64,000 nt of DNA from Rhynochetos jubatus (Eukaryota > Chordata > Aves > Eurypygiformes > Rhynochetidae), in contig CM050655.1 of NCBI GenBank assembly GCA_027574665.1, positions 14,069,170 to 14,133,169 on the forward strand, in the 5' to 3' direction. The first letter of the stretch is position 1; every line of letters starts with the position of its first letter. A program made the translations under genes and the position numbers. The notes under the pieces were generated by a model, which saw only the letters and a program-made list of their open reading frames with translations, made no database searches and was not told the DNA's origin. Of this stretch, positions 27,001-39,128 are shown piece after piece.

Positions 27001-27468
27001 CCAGTGCAGAACAAAGACAGCCGGGGCTGCCTTCATCTCGGCACAAGGCAGCCAGTAGCTATTTTCAAGCTTGTTCGCTCTCCCCCCTCTGAGGGCACCC
27101 TGCTCTGTTCCTCCCTCTCTCTCTCCTCTTTGCCTGTCCAGCTACTGCACAACACACATCAATTATTCATTGCTTGTCTCCCGGTTTCCAGGCAAAACCA
27201 ATCACAGATGGAGCCTCGCTAATGGGCTCATGCCGTACTTGCCAACAGGCTATTTGTGCTCCAGCTACAACCCTCCAGAGACAATAAAGAGAATCAGGTT
27301 AAGCTTTAAAACTTCACACGTACGCGAGCAGACCTAAAACGGCAATATACATGTAAGCATCCCTATGACATTGCTTAGGAGTACGTCTTCAGCACACAGC
27401 ATGGCAGAAGGCTGCTTTAAATCTTCTGAAAGGGTTTTAAGAAAATCAAACGCTCAGAAAAATCTCAC

Positions 27469-27671
27469 CTCCGCTGCATGTTACTGATATTGATGGTTTT
27501 CTTTTCTGTCTCTAGTGATCCATCTCTTGCTTTCCCATTACACCTCTCCCTCCTCCTCTCATACTCACGCACACACACACGCAGCCACAGCCACTTTGCC
27601 AGAGGGAGAGAGAGAGAGAAAGAGAGAGGAGGGAGAAGAAAAAAAAAAAAAGAAACACCCAGGCAGCTCAC
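27469..27671 (-). other. Candidate alternative first exon with terminal ATG
   Basis: The minus strand reads CAGCGGAG|GTGAGATT, a good donor with its exon edge at 27469. The last 11 exon bases are ATG CAG CGG AG, so a start codon lies right at the exon end, leaving phase 2. ZMIZ1's next exon needs phase 1, so a direct in-frame join does not work. Upstream is a pyrimidine-rich stretch (the complement of the GA repeat). The 5' end is arbitrary. Confidence 0.35.
27571..27652. repeat. CA, GA and poly-A simple repeats
   Basis: A short CA repeat, then a GAGAGA-rich tract from about 27600 and a run of As at about 27639-27651. It lies between the two CpG islands. The minus strand is a long polypyrimidine tract. 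Confidence 0.85.
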
Positions 27672-27857
27672 ATTTCAAACTTGCAAGGAGGGGTGGTGCT
27701 TAAAAGGCTAGGACAAAGCCTCTGTCTCTGGCACCCTGCCAAAATACTAAAATAAATCCCCTCGATCAATTAATTGGAAGCAACACTTGTTCGAGTCCGC
27801 ATAACAAACCATTAAGGGCACCGGGGCTGCAAAGTCTTTAGATTTGGGCAATCTTAC

Positions 27858-27918
27858 ACGCTTGTTTCCCCCTCCCTGTTTGCTGAATGCTGTTGACTAA
27901 ATCCATCAAACTAGTCAT
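27858..27918 (-). CDS. Candidate alternative ZMIZ1 first coding exon
   Basis: The minus strand carries an ATG (first base at 27918) with A at -3, followed by MTSLMDLVNSIQQTGRGKQA and one extra base. The donor is CAAGCGT|GTAAGAT, with its edge at 27858. The exon therefore leaves phase 1, the same as the normal ZMIZ1 exon at 63818-63923, so it could splice in frame to the following ZMIZ1 exon. The peptide also loosely resembles the canonical ZMIZ1 start (MNSMDRHIQQTNDRLQ from memory). The frame is open further upstream, so the true start is unsure. It sits at the left edge of CpG island B. No transcript evidence is available, and the gene assignment is inference only. Confidence 0.35.
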
Positions 27919-27919
27919 G

Positions 27920-28620
27920 CTAATTAGCGTCCAGAGCAGCCTCGGTGGCGGAGCGGCGCCCGGGGCGGGCGGCCCCGCGGCCGGGAGTTTCCTTCCGGAC
28001 CGGCCGCCGCCCCGCGCCGGGGCAGGAGGCTCCGGGGGTGCCGGCAGGGCGGGCGGGGCAGCGGCGGCTCCGGCTGCAGCCCCCCGAGGGGGCCGAGGGC
28101 CGGCCAGCCCAAAGGCACCTCGGGGGCCGGCACGGCGCTGCGCTGCCGCGGGGCGACGCCACGGGCACGGCCCTCGGCTGCCGAGGGGAAACTGAGGCAG
28201 GCAGGCAGCGGGGCGGTGGGCAGGCTGCGGGACAGCCGCGTTTGCGTGGGGGTGTTTTAGGGGTTCCGACCCGCACCGCTGCCGGCCGGCCCCTTCCCAC
28301 GGCACGCCGAGCCCGCACTGCCCGGGGAAGGGTCTTCATCCAACCGCGCCTTTGGCGGACGGCGTTTGGGCTGCCGTCAGAGGGGCAAAATCCCACCCCC
28401 AGACCCGGGCAGGAAGCTAACGTGACAGCTTTTCTGCTCCCCTCAGAGGGAAAACCGGCCGTTTAAGCTGCGGCCAGGCGAGCACCAGCCTTTTCCTGCG
28501 AGCCTCCCGCGGGGCCGAGCCGCTTCCTTCCCCGGCACAACCTGCACAAAGGCACCTCCGCCTCTTAAAGGCGCACCCGGCCGCGGGCGGTGAGCTTCCA
28601 GCGAAAACCCAAACAAAACA
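27920..28620. promoter_or_regulatory. Intragenic CpG island B, likely promoter
   Basis: Extremely GC- and CpG-rich, with GC-box-like sequences (GGGGCGGGCGG near 27962, GGGCGGGGCAGCGG near 28048). Open frames of 100-170 codons on both strands are Pro/Ala/Gly/Arg-rich, as GC-rich DNA gives by chance, and are not called genes. No TATA box is apparent. Minus-strand first-exon candidates lie directly downstream (27858 and below). Plus-strand donor-like sites lie at 28590 (GCG|GTGAGC) and 28895 (ACAA|GTAAGA), which suggests divergent transcription. Confidence 0.75.
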
Positions 28621-29263
28621 GGGACAACAAAAAGCAGGGGTTAAATAAAAAAATACCAGCTCTCCAGCCAAATTCCTTTCAGCGATAAAAAATGGCCTCA
28701 GGTTCCCTTGCCATGCTTACAGCCGCTGAGCCGTGCTCCGTGGACACCTTAGCAGAGTGCTACGTGACGGGTTGGAGCAGCAAACTGTCACAGACAGCAA
28801 AGAGCAGCTCTACTCTGAGAAATGATTCCACAAACAAGCATTGTCAGATTTCGTGCCTTTTTTTTTTTTTTCCCGGGGAATCCACTTCCAACAAGTAAGA
28901 GGCATGCGTGCTTTCCGCCCCACTCCCGCTCCCGAAGCGCAGGGTCAGCCTGGCGGGCGGGGTTGTTGCTTTGCTCTGCCATCAGGCCAGCCAAGCCCCC
29001 CGTAAGCCTTGTGCCATCTCAAAGCGACGCAAGCCTGGCCGAAGGGTTCTTACGGCTGCTACAGGTGGTAGGACCCGCAGTGCTGGGCCGGTATCCATAG
29101 CGGACAGGCCCTTTGGCGTGGGCAAGCCTCCAGTTGGGTCCCCAGTGACCGAGGGGGATCCGTGGGGCTGCTGGAACGCTGCTCCACTGCAGCTGATCAA
29201 ATGGGAGATTCAGTCACACGAAGAAGAGTACAGAACCTCATACAACTGTTTACTGCCTTTCAG

Positions 29264-29313
29264 AGCGGAGGGATGCTGTAAGGACTTGTCAATTATACAG
29301 CCAGGCAGAACAG
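29264..29313 (+). ncRNA. Candidate plus-strand exon of a divergent transcript
   Basis: GTTTACTGCCTTTCAG precedes a 50-nt segment ending GCAGAACAG|GTAAGAGC, so a good acceptor and a near-consensus donor are correctly spaced on the plus strand. The segment holds ATGCTGTAA, so it has no coding content. It is about 0.7 kb right of CpG island B and could be exon 2 of an antisense or divergent lncRNA. Prediction from splice motifs only. Confidence 0.35.
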
Positions 29314-32300
29314 GTAAGAGCAAGCAAGGGTTTGCGAGGACTGGCAAAGCAAGAGACAACATCGGTAATGCCAAACGTGGGCCTGCACTGAACTCGGACT
29401 TGGTGGATGTCCGTGAGGTCTGTAACTGATCAGAACTCGATACATTCTAGATAGACACAGAATGTACGGTTTTGTGTTTGTTTCAGGTTTTACTGCATTT
29501 ACAAAACCTTCACACGGTTTGTGAACTATCACGGTGTTATTTCAGGTTTCAAAAAAACACACACCAAGCGACAACAAGAACCTATCAGGCAGCTGCAAGG
29601 TCCTGAATATCGAGGCTGGCTCCTTCCTCACACAAGGAATGAATTTCCTCAATGAAATCACATTTTCTATGAGAAAAAAAATAGTTTCTGTCTAGAAAAC
29701 TCACATTCCCCAGTATCCTATGTTTTTCTCTCTAACTACCACCTTAACTAAGAGGATTGCCTCCCTCCCATTTAAATGCTCTTTCTAGTCTAACAGTCTA
29801 AGTTTCTCTTTTAAGCTGCATGTCTCTTCAGCGGAAGTGGTTTAGAGTAGACAAATCACTTATCTAAAAATTACGTACTTACTTCTCCTTTGACAAACCT
29901 TCAGCAGGTTTCTAATCCCACCCTGCCACTTGAAATATCACTTTCTGTGATGACATTTGAGTCACAGTTGTCAGAAGCATCAGGCTCTGTAGTTAAATGG
30001 ATTAAATCACACTCCATAGCATGCAGTATTTTGAAGGAGGAGTAGTTTATCATTTGTAGAAATTAATCACAACAGGTTTTTTCTCTAGGGCAAATTCCCA
30101 ATAATTTTTAAAGATTACTATGTTTAAGCCCCACTGACAGCAGTATGTCAAACTGCATCACAGGGAAGGTTATCTCAGGCAGTGATAACTATTAACAAGA
30201 CTCGCTGAAGACACCTGCTACTGGGAGAAGCAGGTGCCTACTGGGGAAGCACCTTTCAAATGAAGGGATGGGAAAGCAGACTGGCTGTGCTTTGTGCGGC
30301 TACTGAGGCCCCAGGTCCCACTCTGCAGTGTGCCCAGCCCGTCTCGCCTGGGGCCAGTGAGAGGAGATGCTCCGGGAGGGGAAGCAGGGGTCAGGGGTCA
30401 TTCCTACAGTGGGCAAAGAGGGGATGCTTACTGGGGCCACCTCTAGCCGATTAAGCAGCAGAGTTGAAAGATTTTTCTCAAAGCAGCCCCGTTTGCTTCA
30501 GAACAGGAGGCAGCGTTTGTCCATTTAAAGTAATGCTGTCAATGCCAAGCAGTATTACTGATCAGAACTCTCCCAAATCTCAACCCTGTCAGTCACCGCT
30601 TGGCACAGAAACAAATCACCACCAGCACATCCCTACGGTACTACTCTTCGCTCTCCGTGCCACGATGCTTCTTGCTCCACGAATGTTTTTTTAAGAAGTC
30701 GGAAGTCCATCCTTCAGTCATGGTGGTGCAACACACCTGCAGGCCCATGGAACACCAGTAGTTACATTGGACAAGAGAACGATGTGTGTCCAGGTGCCTG
30801 TGAGGTAGTCTTTGGGTGTAATTCTTGCTTCTCTCCCTCCTTGCCCCTCTCTGGCGATATGGCAAAAAATGAACCAAATCCATGAACGCCTGCAAAGAAG
30901 ACACAGGCCACCAAGAGGAAAAGGAGGAGAGGCTGCAGAGGGGTGGAGAGCAAACCCCTCATTTGGACACTTCACTATCAAGTAGACTGTACAAGGGAGG
31001 GGGACATCATTGTGTTCTACTGTAATTTCATTATCAGAGGTGCGCAAAGAATAGAAAAGTTGTGTAAATAAAGAAAACATAAGGGGTAAGGAAATTCTCT
31101 TCAGTAGCTGTAATACCAGTTACTGTCCACTGAGTCATAATATAGCCCTTTAGCAATGCAAATTTTCTATGACCAAAGATTTAAAGGTTTATCTCGCGGA
31201 CCAATCTTTATTCAGCCGAGTTTTACTGCACTGCTGAACACAGCAGGGTAGTTCCTTACAACATTTGTCTAGAGCGGGTTATTTGCCCAAGAATTAGTTC
31301 CCTGGATATGTATATACCTCACTGTTGATTCAAAGGATTCAAAAAACTCTTTAGAAGGTTTACAATTACATAGCTGAAATACACAGAATACATGGATCAG
31401 CGGCCTTGTGGATTTTGCCTAATGTTTCACAGTAGGCTGAGTCAGTTGAAGCTGTTATAAATCACAGAGCTGCATCCCAGTCAGAAACCAACCGTGTAGG
31501 GTGGGGGGGAAATCCTCTGACTCTGTATCAAGTCTCTTTCATGCATAACCCACTTTTCCAGGCTCAAACCAACTCCATCCAGAGAGGTGTGAGAGGAAAA
31601 TCCAGCATAAAAAGCCAAGTAAAAAAGACTTTCACATGGTTTAGTCCTGTCTTGTTTAAGTCAAAGATTACTATGACTGTAAGTAACCTGCCCTTGGGTC
31701 CCCTTCTTTGTCAGGCTTGACAAAACAAAGGTAGGAAAGTCACAGAACGTAACAGACCATTTCCATTTCTCCTGCTGCCCATTATCAGTTTGCATATGCT
31801 GCTGGCCCTAAATGTTTTGACAGACCCTCTGACCTGCACTACAAACCTGGAAACACTGAACACTGTTCTGGATGCCCACAATTGGACCAAAACACTCAAC
31901 GTCTTCTGAAAGAGACTACACCCTTTTTCACTTTCAAGAGCACAGAAATGCTCACGTTCTTGTTACCCCATTGTGAAAAAATCATTCCTTCAAGCCCACG
32001 CAGACACTCAGGACTGACCTGTAGGCACTACAATGAAACCCACCCCTGTTAACAGCCATAATCTTTGGAAAAGGACATCTACCTTAAATCCATCTAGTAA
32101 AATGCAGTGTTGCAATTTTCTAATCTCTATTTCCTTCCTTCCTTGTTTTGATTAAATGTCTTTACCATGTGTAGGAAAACAAAAAGATCTGTGAAATTAC
32201 AATGAAATATGGGGGGAAGCCCCCCCCAGAATTGCAGAGTGAAGCCCCATTCATCATACTTGTAACTCTGGTTCTCTTTACAGCTATACTTCTACAGAAA

Positions 32301-34975
32301 ATTGAGAAGGCAGAAGTAACCAAACCGTGCAGAAATACAGAATGAAGTACACTAAGGAAAAATCACATCTGTAATGCAGGATGACAGTCAGAAGAGAAGC
32401 TTTACAGACCTAAAAAAATCACTCTACAATGATGGTGTCAGCTCGGAGCCGTCCCCAGCACTGTTTCACCAGCACCTGAGCTCCAGCAGCTGCCTCCTCC
32501 CACACCTACTCCTCCATCAGGCAGTTCTAAAGACAGATGGACATACCCCACCCGTGATGCTCTGCCCTCTTTTACTCTGTTTTGCTACAAATTTTAGAGA
32601 TGTCTTAATATTTAGATACTTCCATTCAAACTCCTTGGTACACTGGAGCATAGCACAAATGTCTTCAGTGCGCACCTCCACTTTCAGTGTCTCTTTTGGC
32701 ACCTGGACTAGCTCTAGTTCATGACATCTCTTCTAGGAAATCAGACAAAAATAGAAATTAACCCGAGCTCTTTCCATACTAAATCCAATTTTCCAGCACG
32801 ATCAAGTGGATTTCTAAAACATCCACATTTTCCATTTCACTAACTTTTGATTAAACAGATTTTCATACCACATCTTGCAAACTGCTCAATTTTCCTCATA
32901 CAGTTTAGACATTTTTAACCTGCTGCCATTTTGGGGGAATATCTGATCAACTGGTTTTTTTAGAGTTCAAATTAATCTTTTAGTGTACATATATTTTGCA
33001 AGGGATTAAAAACTTGATTATACATGAAGCAAGACGTTCAAATGCAATGAGGATTAGCCTGCCTCTCTTTCAAAGAAAGTTCTACTATGCACTTTAATAA
33101 AACATATTTTTCTGCTGCTTTTTGAGATGCTCAGGATTATATTCTCAGTCAAACTACTTGCTTCTACTGAGCATCTAGCTATCTGTAAGGGAAGGCCCAC
33201 CCCACCTCTGACAGAGACTTGCTCTCTCCCTGCTTTAGCTGTTCAAGGGGATAAGGAGACAGCTCTGAAGACAGCAACCTAATGGGAGCTCACTGAAAGG
33301 CGGCAGAGAACTATCACAACAACAGCTTGTGCGGCTGTGTAGGACTCAAGGGATGAGAAGGAGTAAATGGTAAATGGAACTGAAGCCCTGCTAGGGCACC
33401 CGGACTTGTCTTGGCATTATAAATCCACTTTGTGTTGTTTTGACTGCTAGCAGTATTTTGTAGAAATATAAAGTATATGAATATCCCTCATTAAAATCTC
33501 AAAAGACTAAGCCCTCCATGAAAATACTCAATCCCAGTGACAATTTTCCTTTAATCCTTCCTCCTAGGTTGTACATGCATTCGTCTCCAGCTGACACGTC
33601 TCCTTATTCCAGCCCCTTGAAACGGTGCTGCGAGCAGGGCTCCTCGGCCTTTCTGCAGAGCGGCACAATCTGAATTGTCCTCCCCTCTACATAATCCTGG
33701 TGGCACCGTTTTACTGAGCTGCTCCTGATCCAAAAATGGGTTTGAGAGGAAACCTAGACTGTTTGGTTATATCCTTTTTTTAAATTATTACTTTTAAAAA
33801 ACAATCCACTCAAACACAGAAGGTATCAATAGTGAGAAGGAATATCTGAGACAAATATTCTGAGTGGGCCATAAATGGAGTAAGAAAGGATGCAAAGAGA
33901 AGGTATATCCTTCATTAGCCACAGCGCTTACACTCTACACATAGGAAAGTTAATGAGAACGCCCTTTTTCTGTGCTGTGAGTGAACTATGAAAGCATTCA
34001 AATGAGAAAGTTAACATACAGTGTAGGTTATTAAAAAAAAAAATTCATCTATGGAAATACCACTGAAAGTCCCTTTCTCCAGGACAACTGCAGAGTCTAG
34101 AAAACCATCAAAAGTGCATACAGATCTTGAATGATGCTGTATGTAACATGTGACAGGTTATGTAAATAAACAAATAGATAAAAGCCCGAAGTTACAAGTC
34201 AGAAGAAAAGTTACAAATTGTGGCTATGCATCACTGTCCTGGAAAGCTTCCATTCTGGAATACAAAGACATTCATCATTTGGAGGCCAGCTCATGCTTCC
34301 AGCTTTGTATTTAAACAAATCCATGTACCATCATCATACACTTTTTATATCAATCTGCCAGAAAGCCATAGAGAGTTATTTTTAGAGGACTGCGAGATAA
34401 AGTACAGTTTAGCTTGCAGAGTAGCCTAATAAGGCAAAATGTTCTTGGTGAAGACCAAATGCAGTCACTGTCACATGCACACACCCCATACACGAATCAA
34501 TCTCTAAGAGCATCCCTTTGTTTTTCCCGCTTGCTGTGGAGGATTACTGCGTTAGCAACAAGATAGAACTAGGGAGATCTTCATGGTTTTGTCTGGTTTG
34601 ATAATCAAATATACAGCGATTGCAGAAGAAAGCAAATGGTCTGAAAAGAAAGTGGTTTTGCTTAGCTTTGACAAGGAAATATTACGGCAGGCAATCATTT
34701 TAAGAGAATAACAGCTTAATATCAGTTTTTGCTTTTGGAAACTGGCCAACTCTGGTCTCCATCTACTCCAAATACTTCAGGCCTCACGCTTTTTCAATGC
34801 CACATTTCCTTCCACGTTGGCATTGGAACAAAGTTTTAATGTAGATATAAAAGGCTCGCAGCAAGTATGTGCGTGTTTAAATATTAGCAAGAATCTTCTT
34901 AAAACTAAAAATGTTCCAAAATCCACTAGATTACTTAGAATCTGAGAAAAATATTCATTTTGACATGTTGTTGCT

Positions 34976-34997
34976 GGGGGGGAAGGGGGGGGGGGGG
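34976..34997 (+). repeat. Poly-G tract with G-quadruplex potential
   Basis: Seven Gs, two As and thirteen Gs in a row on the plus strand. This is the template strand for ZMIZ1, so the transcript would be C-rich here. Likely length-polymorphic and prone to assembly error. Confidence 0.85.
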
Positions 34998-37900
34998 AGA
35001 AATAATTCTGTAACAATTTATGAGAACAAGATTAAAACCAGCAATTAACACAGGCTTCTATCTTTAGTAATTATTCATATACCTGTTTAGCTGATAATAG
35101 GTCGTAGCTCCAGGCTGTCTGCCTGCATTGCTAGGACACAGACAGCAATCTTTGCTAAATTGACTCCACTGGCTACGCTCATGCTGCAAGAGCTGTTTTC
35201 AAGGACAGATGTACAATGTTATATGGGTAAAGAGACAAGCAAATTAAAGATGGGTGTTCTGTCAGGAAAAGGACTGAAGAACTTGTGTCAGCATTTCCCT
35301 ACATTAATAGGGCCTCAGATTTTTAACTCTTCACCACCTATTACTTAGATTTAAGAAGCACCTTCCTTATACAGATAGCACAATTGAATCTTCTCAACAT
35401 CATGAAAATACAACAGCTCAGAACAAAATACAAGGGCATGAACTATAGACAACCATGTATCTACATCTATATCTATATATAGAGGGATTCATGAAGAGCT
35501 TTTAATCCTTCTTAAACTGTGATTCACTTTAAAGCACTACAGCTTGTGGGTTAAAGAAGCTGAGAACAGTAGAACACGAAGTTACCAATACGTATTACTG
35601 CCACACAACACAAGTCTCCCAGTCTGAGATCATCACTAAACATCCAGCACATTTCTACAGCAAAGCTACACTCACATTTTGGATTTTTCTTCTTACCATC
35701 TTAATTCAGCAGGTTTCTGTTTAAAGCAGTACATGTGTATATTTAAGTGAGGCTTAAAGCCTTTTAGACTTACTCTGCTCTGAGAGATATTTGGCAGTAC
35801 AGCCTTGGAAGAGTGTGATACCGGCAGGTCCTACCAAACATAAACACAATTCATACTGGAAAGAGGTAATGTCTTACATTGCCTTTATTGGCTCCCCACT
35901 GAAAATAAGTTTACAATCAAGGGATTATGTGATCTCACTAAAAGAGGGCTTCTGGCATGTATATAAACACATTGTATTTTACAAGAGGATTTCTAGCATA
36001 GATCTAGTTTACTTTCACACTAAGAGCAAGTCCACACCTTGCAATGACGTGAACTACAAAGAGCCAGGAGCTGCTGACATGCTCCCATGAGGCCAGGCTG
36101 TCCGGTACTCTGACACTGACTTCAGTCCCAAAAGCCACCCAGGACTATTATCATACTATTACAGCAGGGACTCTAAACCCTTCTTCTTGGCAGGGGTAAG
36201 TACCTTGGGCACCTCACTACTGACTATCCCATTTCCGAAACCACAGCTAGGTTTGTGCAGCCCTCTCAGGGTCTACTGCACTGTCTGGTATCTCTACTGC
36301 ACTACGGTCCTTCCCTTCAGAAACTCCTCTCAGTAAAAGTTTCAATTTGACTGAGAAGAAACATCAGTTGTCATGTGGGACTTGTTCCTTTTCATATAAA
36401 AGCAAAATTAGAGAGGCTTTTCAGAATTTCACTATGGACAATGTCTTACCAGGAAACTGACTGCAATCTGTAAGAGCCCTTCCTTCTCAGCGCAGCAATC
36501 GAATAATCCATGTATTTCTAACAAATATAGCTAGTGCAAAGTTTCCACTAACTAGCCAACACAGCAGACAAAATTACAGGGTAACATACTATCAACGCTT
36601 TCTCTGAAACGAAGTAATGTTTATTATGACTATCAAAAACTACCCCCACTCCTGGGGATGATTAAAAATGCCACGGACAGCCATAGTAAATCTAACCTAA
36701 GGAACACCGGGAATTTGACAAAGAACCTAAGAAGTTTTTCTTCTTCAATGCAGTGAATTTCTGCCATCATGAAACAGCAAAGCAGCTTATAAAGGGCTTT
36801 AACCTCCACCCCCATAACACACTTTTCCTATATCTGAATACAGTGAAATACTGAAGTTCACACTTCAATTATTTTTTAATAACTTCATCCATCTGTTAAA
36901 TAATTAACATTCTGCGAGAATATGCAGCAGTAGTATCGCTATGAAAATACACGTTACTCCATAACCTGGAAACTGTCCATCACTATCTAGCGCAGTTTCT
37001 TCCTTCTCTCCCGCAACACTGCACCGAGTTCCACAGAAGTAGTGCTGTAATGACGTACAGGCACGAGAAAGCAATCTTGTCCCTGAGAGACACTTTGCAA
37101 TAGCTTCACCAAGTCACGAATCCTTCCGCTTCCACTGTGAATGACAGGAACTGCTCTCTTTTTAATCCATATGCATCAGATTAGTCTTTCTGTCTACTAT
37201 ATACAACACATAACCTTGATGGGCTGACTGTCCACGTCCAGAAGACTGAACACAGGTAACCGAGCAGTTCAAGACAAAAGCTTTACGACAGGAAGTGTGA
37301 TGGCAACCTATTTTTAATGAAGCCTACAAAGTAAAACCAGAGTAATTTGGCATGTTCCATTCAGTGGTAAATGTGGTTTTGCTTTTTGTTTTGTATTTAA
37401 ATCCACTGGTAAGTGAACATTAGAGCTGAACATATTCTTTGGAAGCTTAACCACAGAACTGTTATTATTAATCACTTAATTTCTTTTAATTTCTTAAGGT
37501 AATTAGAGAATACAAACAGAAGGATCTCCTCTTTAACTACAAAAGCTGAAGTGGAAGTTCAGACGTAGCAAGACTGACTTAAATAAGGAAGTACAATTAG
37601 GAGCAGACACTCAAAAGAAATGAAAATGTTTAACTCCTCAACTTGAGAAATCATAATTTGGTCTGATTTTCTAAAAAGCGCTAAGTGTCCTGCAGCTAAA
37701 AGTGAAGCATCTTTAACATATTTCCAGGTGAGCATCCAAGAACTGAGGAAGCACAGATCATGACTGCGTTGGGAACTGTGGCCTGTATCACCACAGCTCT
37801 TAACTTTTGACCAAACAGTCACTGTCACCTCTCCAAATTCTACTGACCAGCGCACCTTTATCACCCACATTTTAAATTAAGAAGCACGGCAGGTTATTTA

Positions 37901-38024
37901 AATGAGCCTTAATACGCGTTGGTGTTACTCTGCAGAACACATATCTTGGCCTGGACGACTGCTGCCTGGAAAACACTGTGCTGTCTTTACAATAACTCAT
38001 GTCAAAATCTTTCTTAAAAAGATG

Positions 38025-38065
38025 TAATATACTTTCATACCTGCAAAGAAAAATTACTAGATTCT
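38025..38065 (-). other. Candidate recursive splice junction
   Basis: The minus strand reads CTAGTAATTTTTCTTTGCAG followed immediately by GTATGAAAG, with the junction between 38041 and 38040. The acceptor half is strong (a pyrimidine tract and a CTAGTAAT branch-like word). The donor half is acceptable. It lies in the middle of the long intron. Confidence 0.4.
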
Positions 38066-38587
38066 GAGCAAATTGCTTTCACCAAAAGTAGGAGACATGA
38101 AATTACAAAAGTTACATTTCTTTTTACTTTGGAAAGGGGAATGGTAGACATGTTTACAGAATTCTACCATCAACAGAACAAAGAATCTGCTTTATAATTA
38201 AAGACAGTCTCTGTGATGAGGGATTAGAGGTACTACACCTTCAGGAGGCAGGTACTTCCAAGAAGGAAAGATAAAGATCCTACAGCGCCTCAGATCTCAT
38301 CAAAACCATTTCTGTTTTCTCTTGCATAGGATGTCCTCTCCAAATTGCCTCTGTCTTGCTCTGTATCACCATTACTTCCTTTGAAGGCATTCTTCTGGGT
38401 GAAGGCCTATAAATTTTAATATTTACAGCCCTGACAAAATTAAGATTTATATTCTAGTACCATCTCCACTCTAATCTACCATCTTTTTCTGGGATGTAAT
38501 GGTAGCTGTTATCTCTGCTGAAGGAGCAAAGTTGAGTGAACTAAATCTCCTCACTTTGATCAGACCAGAAGGATCTGACAAACTCCT

Positions 38588-39128
38588 TGTGCTGCTTTTG
38601 GCTGGGGTACAGTTAATTTTCTTCATAGTAGCTAGTATGGGGCTGTTCTGGACTTGTGCTGAGGGGAATAACACTGATATTTTAGTTGTCGCCAAGTAAT
38701 GCTTACATTATGACAAGGACTTCTGCATACTGCCCCTGTTGTGCCAGCTTCTTCTCTACAAGAGGCTGGGAGGGGACACAGCCAGGACAGCTGACCCAAA
38801 CTGACCGAAGGGACGTTTCATGCCATAAGATATCATGCTCAGTGTGCAAGCCGGGGGCAGTTGGCTGGGGGGGATCCCTGCTCAGAGATGGGCTATCACC
38901 AAGTGGTGAGCAACTGTTGCACTGTGCACCACTTGTTTTTGTCCTTTACCAATAAAACTATTATTGTTATTTCCACTCCCTTTGCTGTCCTATTAAACTG
39001 TTTTTCAACCTCAACCCACAAGGGTTTTTTCCCCGATTCTCTTCCCCACTGCACCTGAGAAAGGATGGATGATACGTGAGCAAGTGGCTGCGTGGTGCTT
39101 AGTTGCCAGCTGGGGCGAAACCACGACA
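38588..39128 (+). mobile_element. Solo LTR of an avian ERVL-type endogenous retrovirus
   Basis: A 541-bp element starts TGTGCTGCTTTTGGCTGG and ends GAAACCACGACA, so it has the TG...CA ends of an LTR. Imperfect 5-bp target duplications flank it (CTCCT before, CTGCT after). Inside are an AATAAA signal (38951), CCTATTAAACTGTTTTTCAA and CTCAACCCACAAGGGTTTTT, which I recognise from LTRs abundant in Neoaves. The AATAAA supports plus orientation, antisense to ZMIZ1. No internal viral sequence or second LTR is adjacent, so it is a solo LTR. The 5-bp duplication fits ERVL (class III). The family name is not assigned. Confidence 0.8.

Larger units (their letters stand above)
29400..38587. other. Intronic sequence, no gene seen
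   Basis: AT-rich intron. It contains a poly-G tract near 34.98 kb and a short C run at 32220-32227. The 120-codon minus frame at 30718-31080 and the 116-codon plus frame at 32374-32724 match nothing I know and lack paired splice sites. Confidence 0.6.

Noticed and set aside
27920-28466. Several 100-170 codon frames on both strands in the CpG island
   Set aside because: Pro/Ala/Gly/Arg-rich products in overlapping frames are typical of GC-rich DNA lacking stop codons, not of genes. Only the short stretch after the ATG at 27918 has a splice-phase argument.
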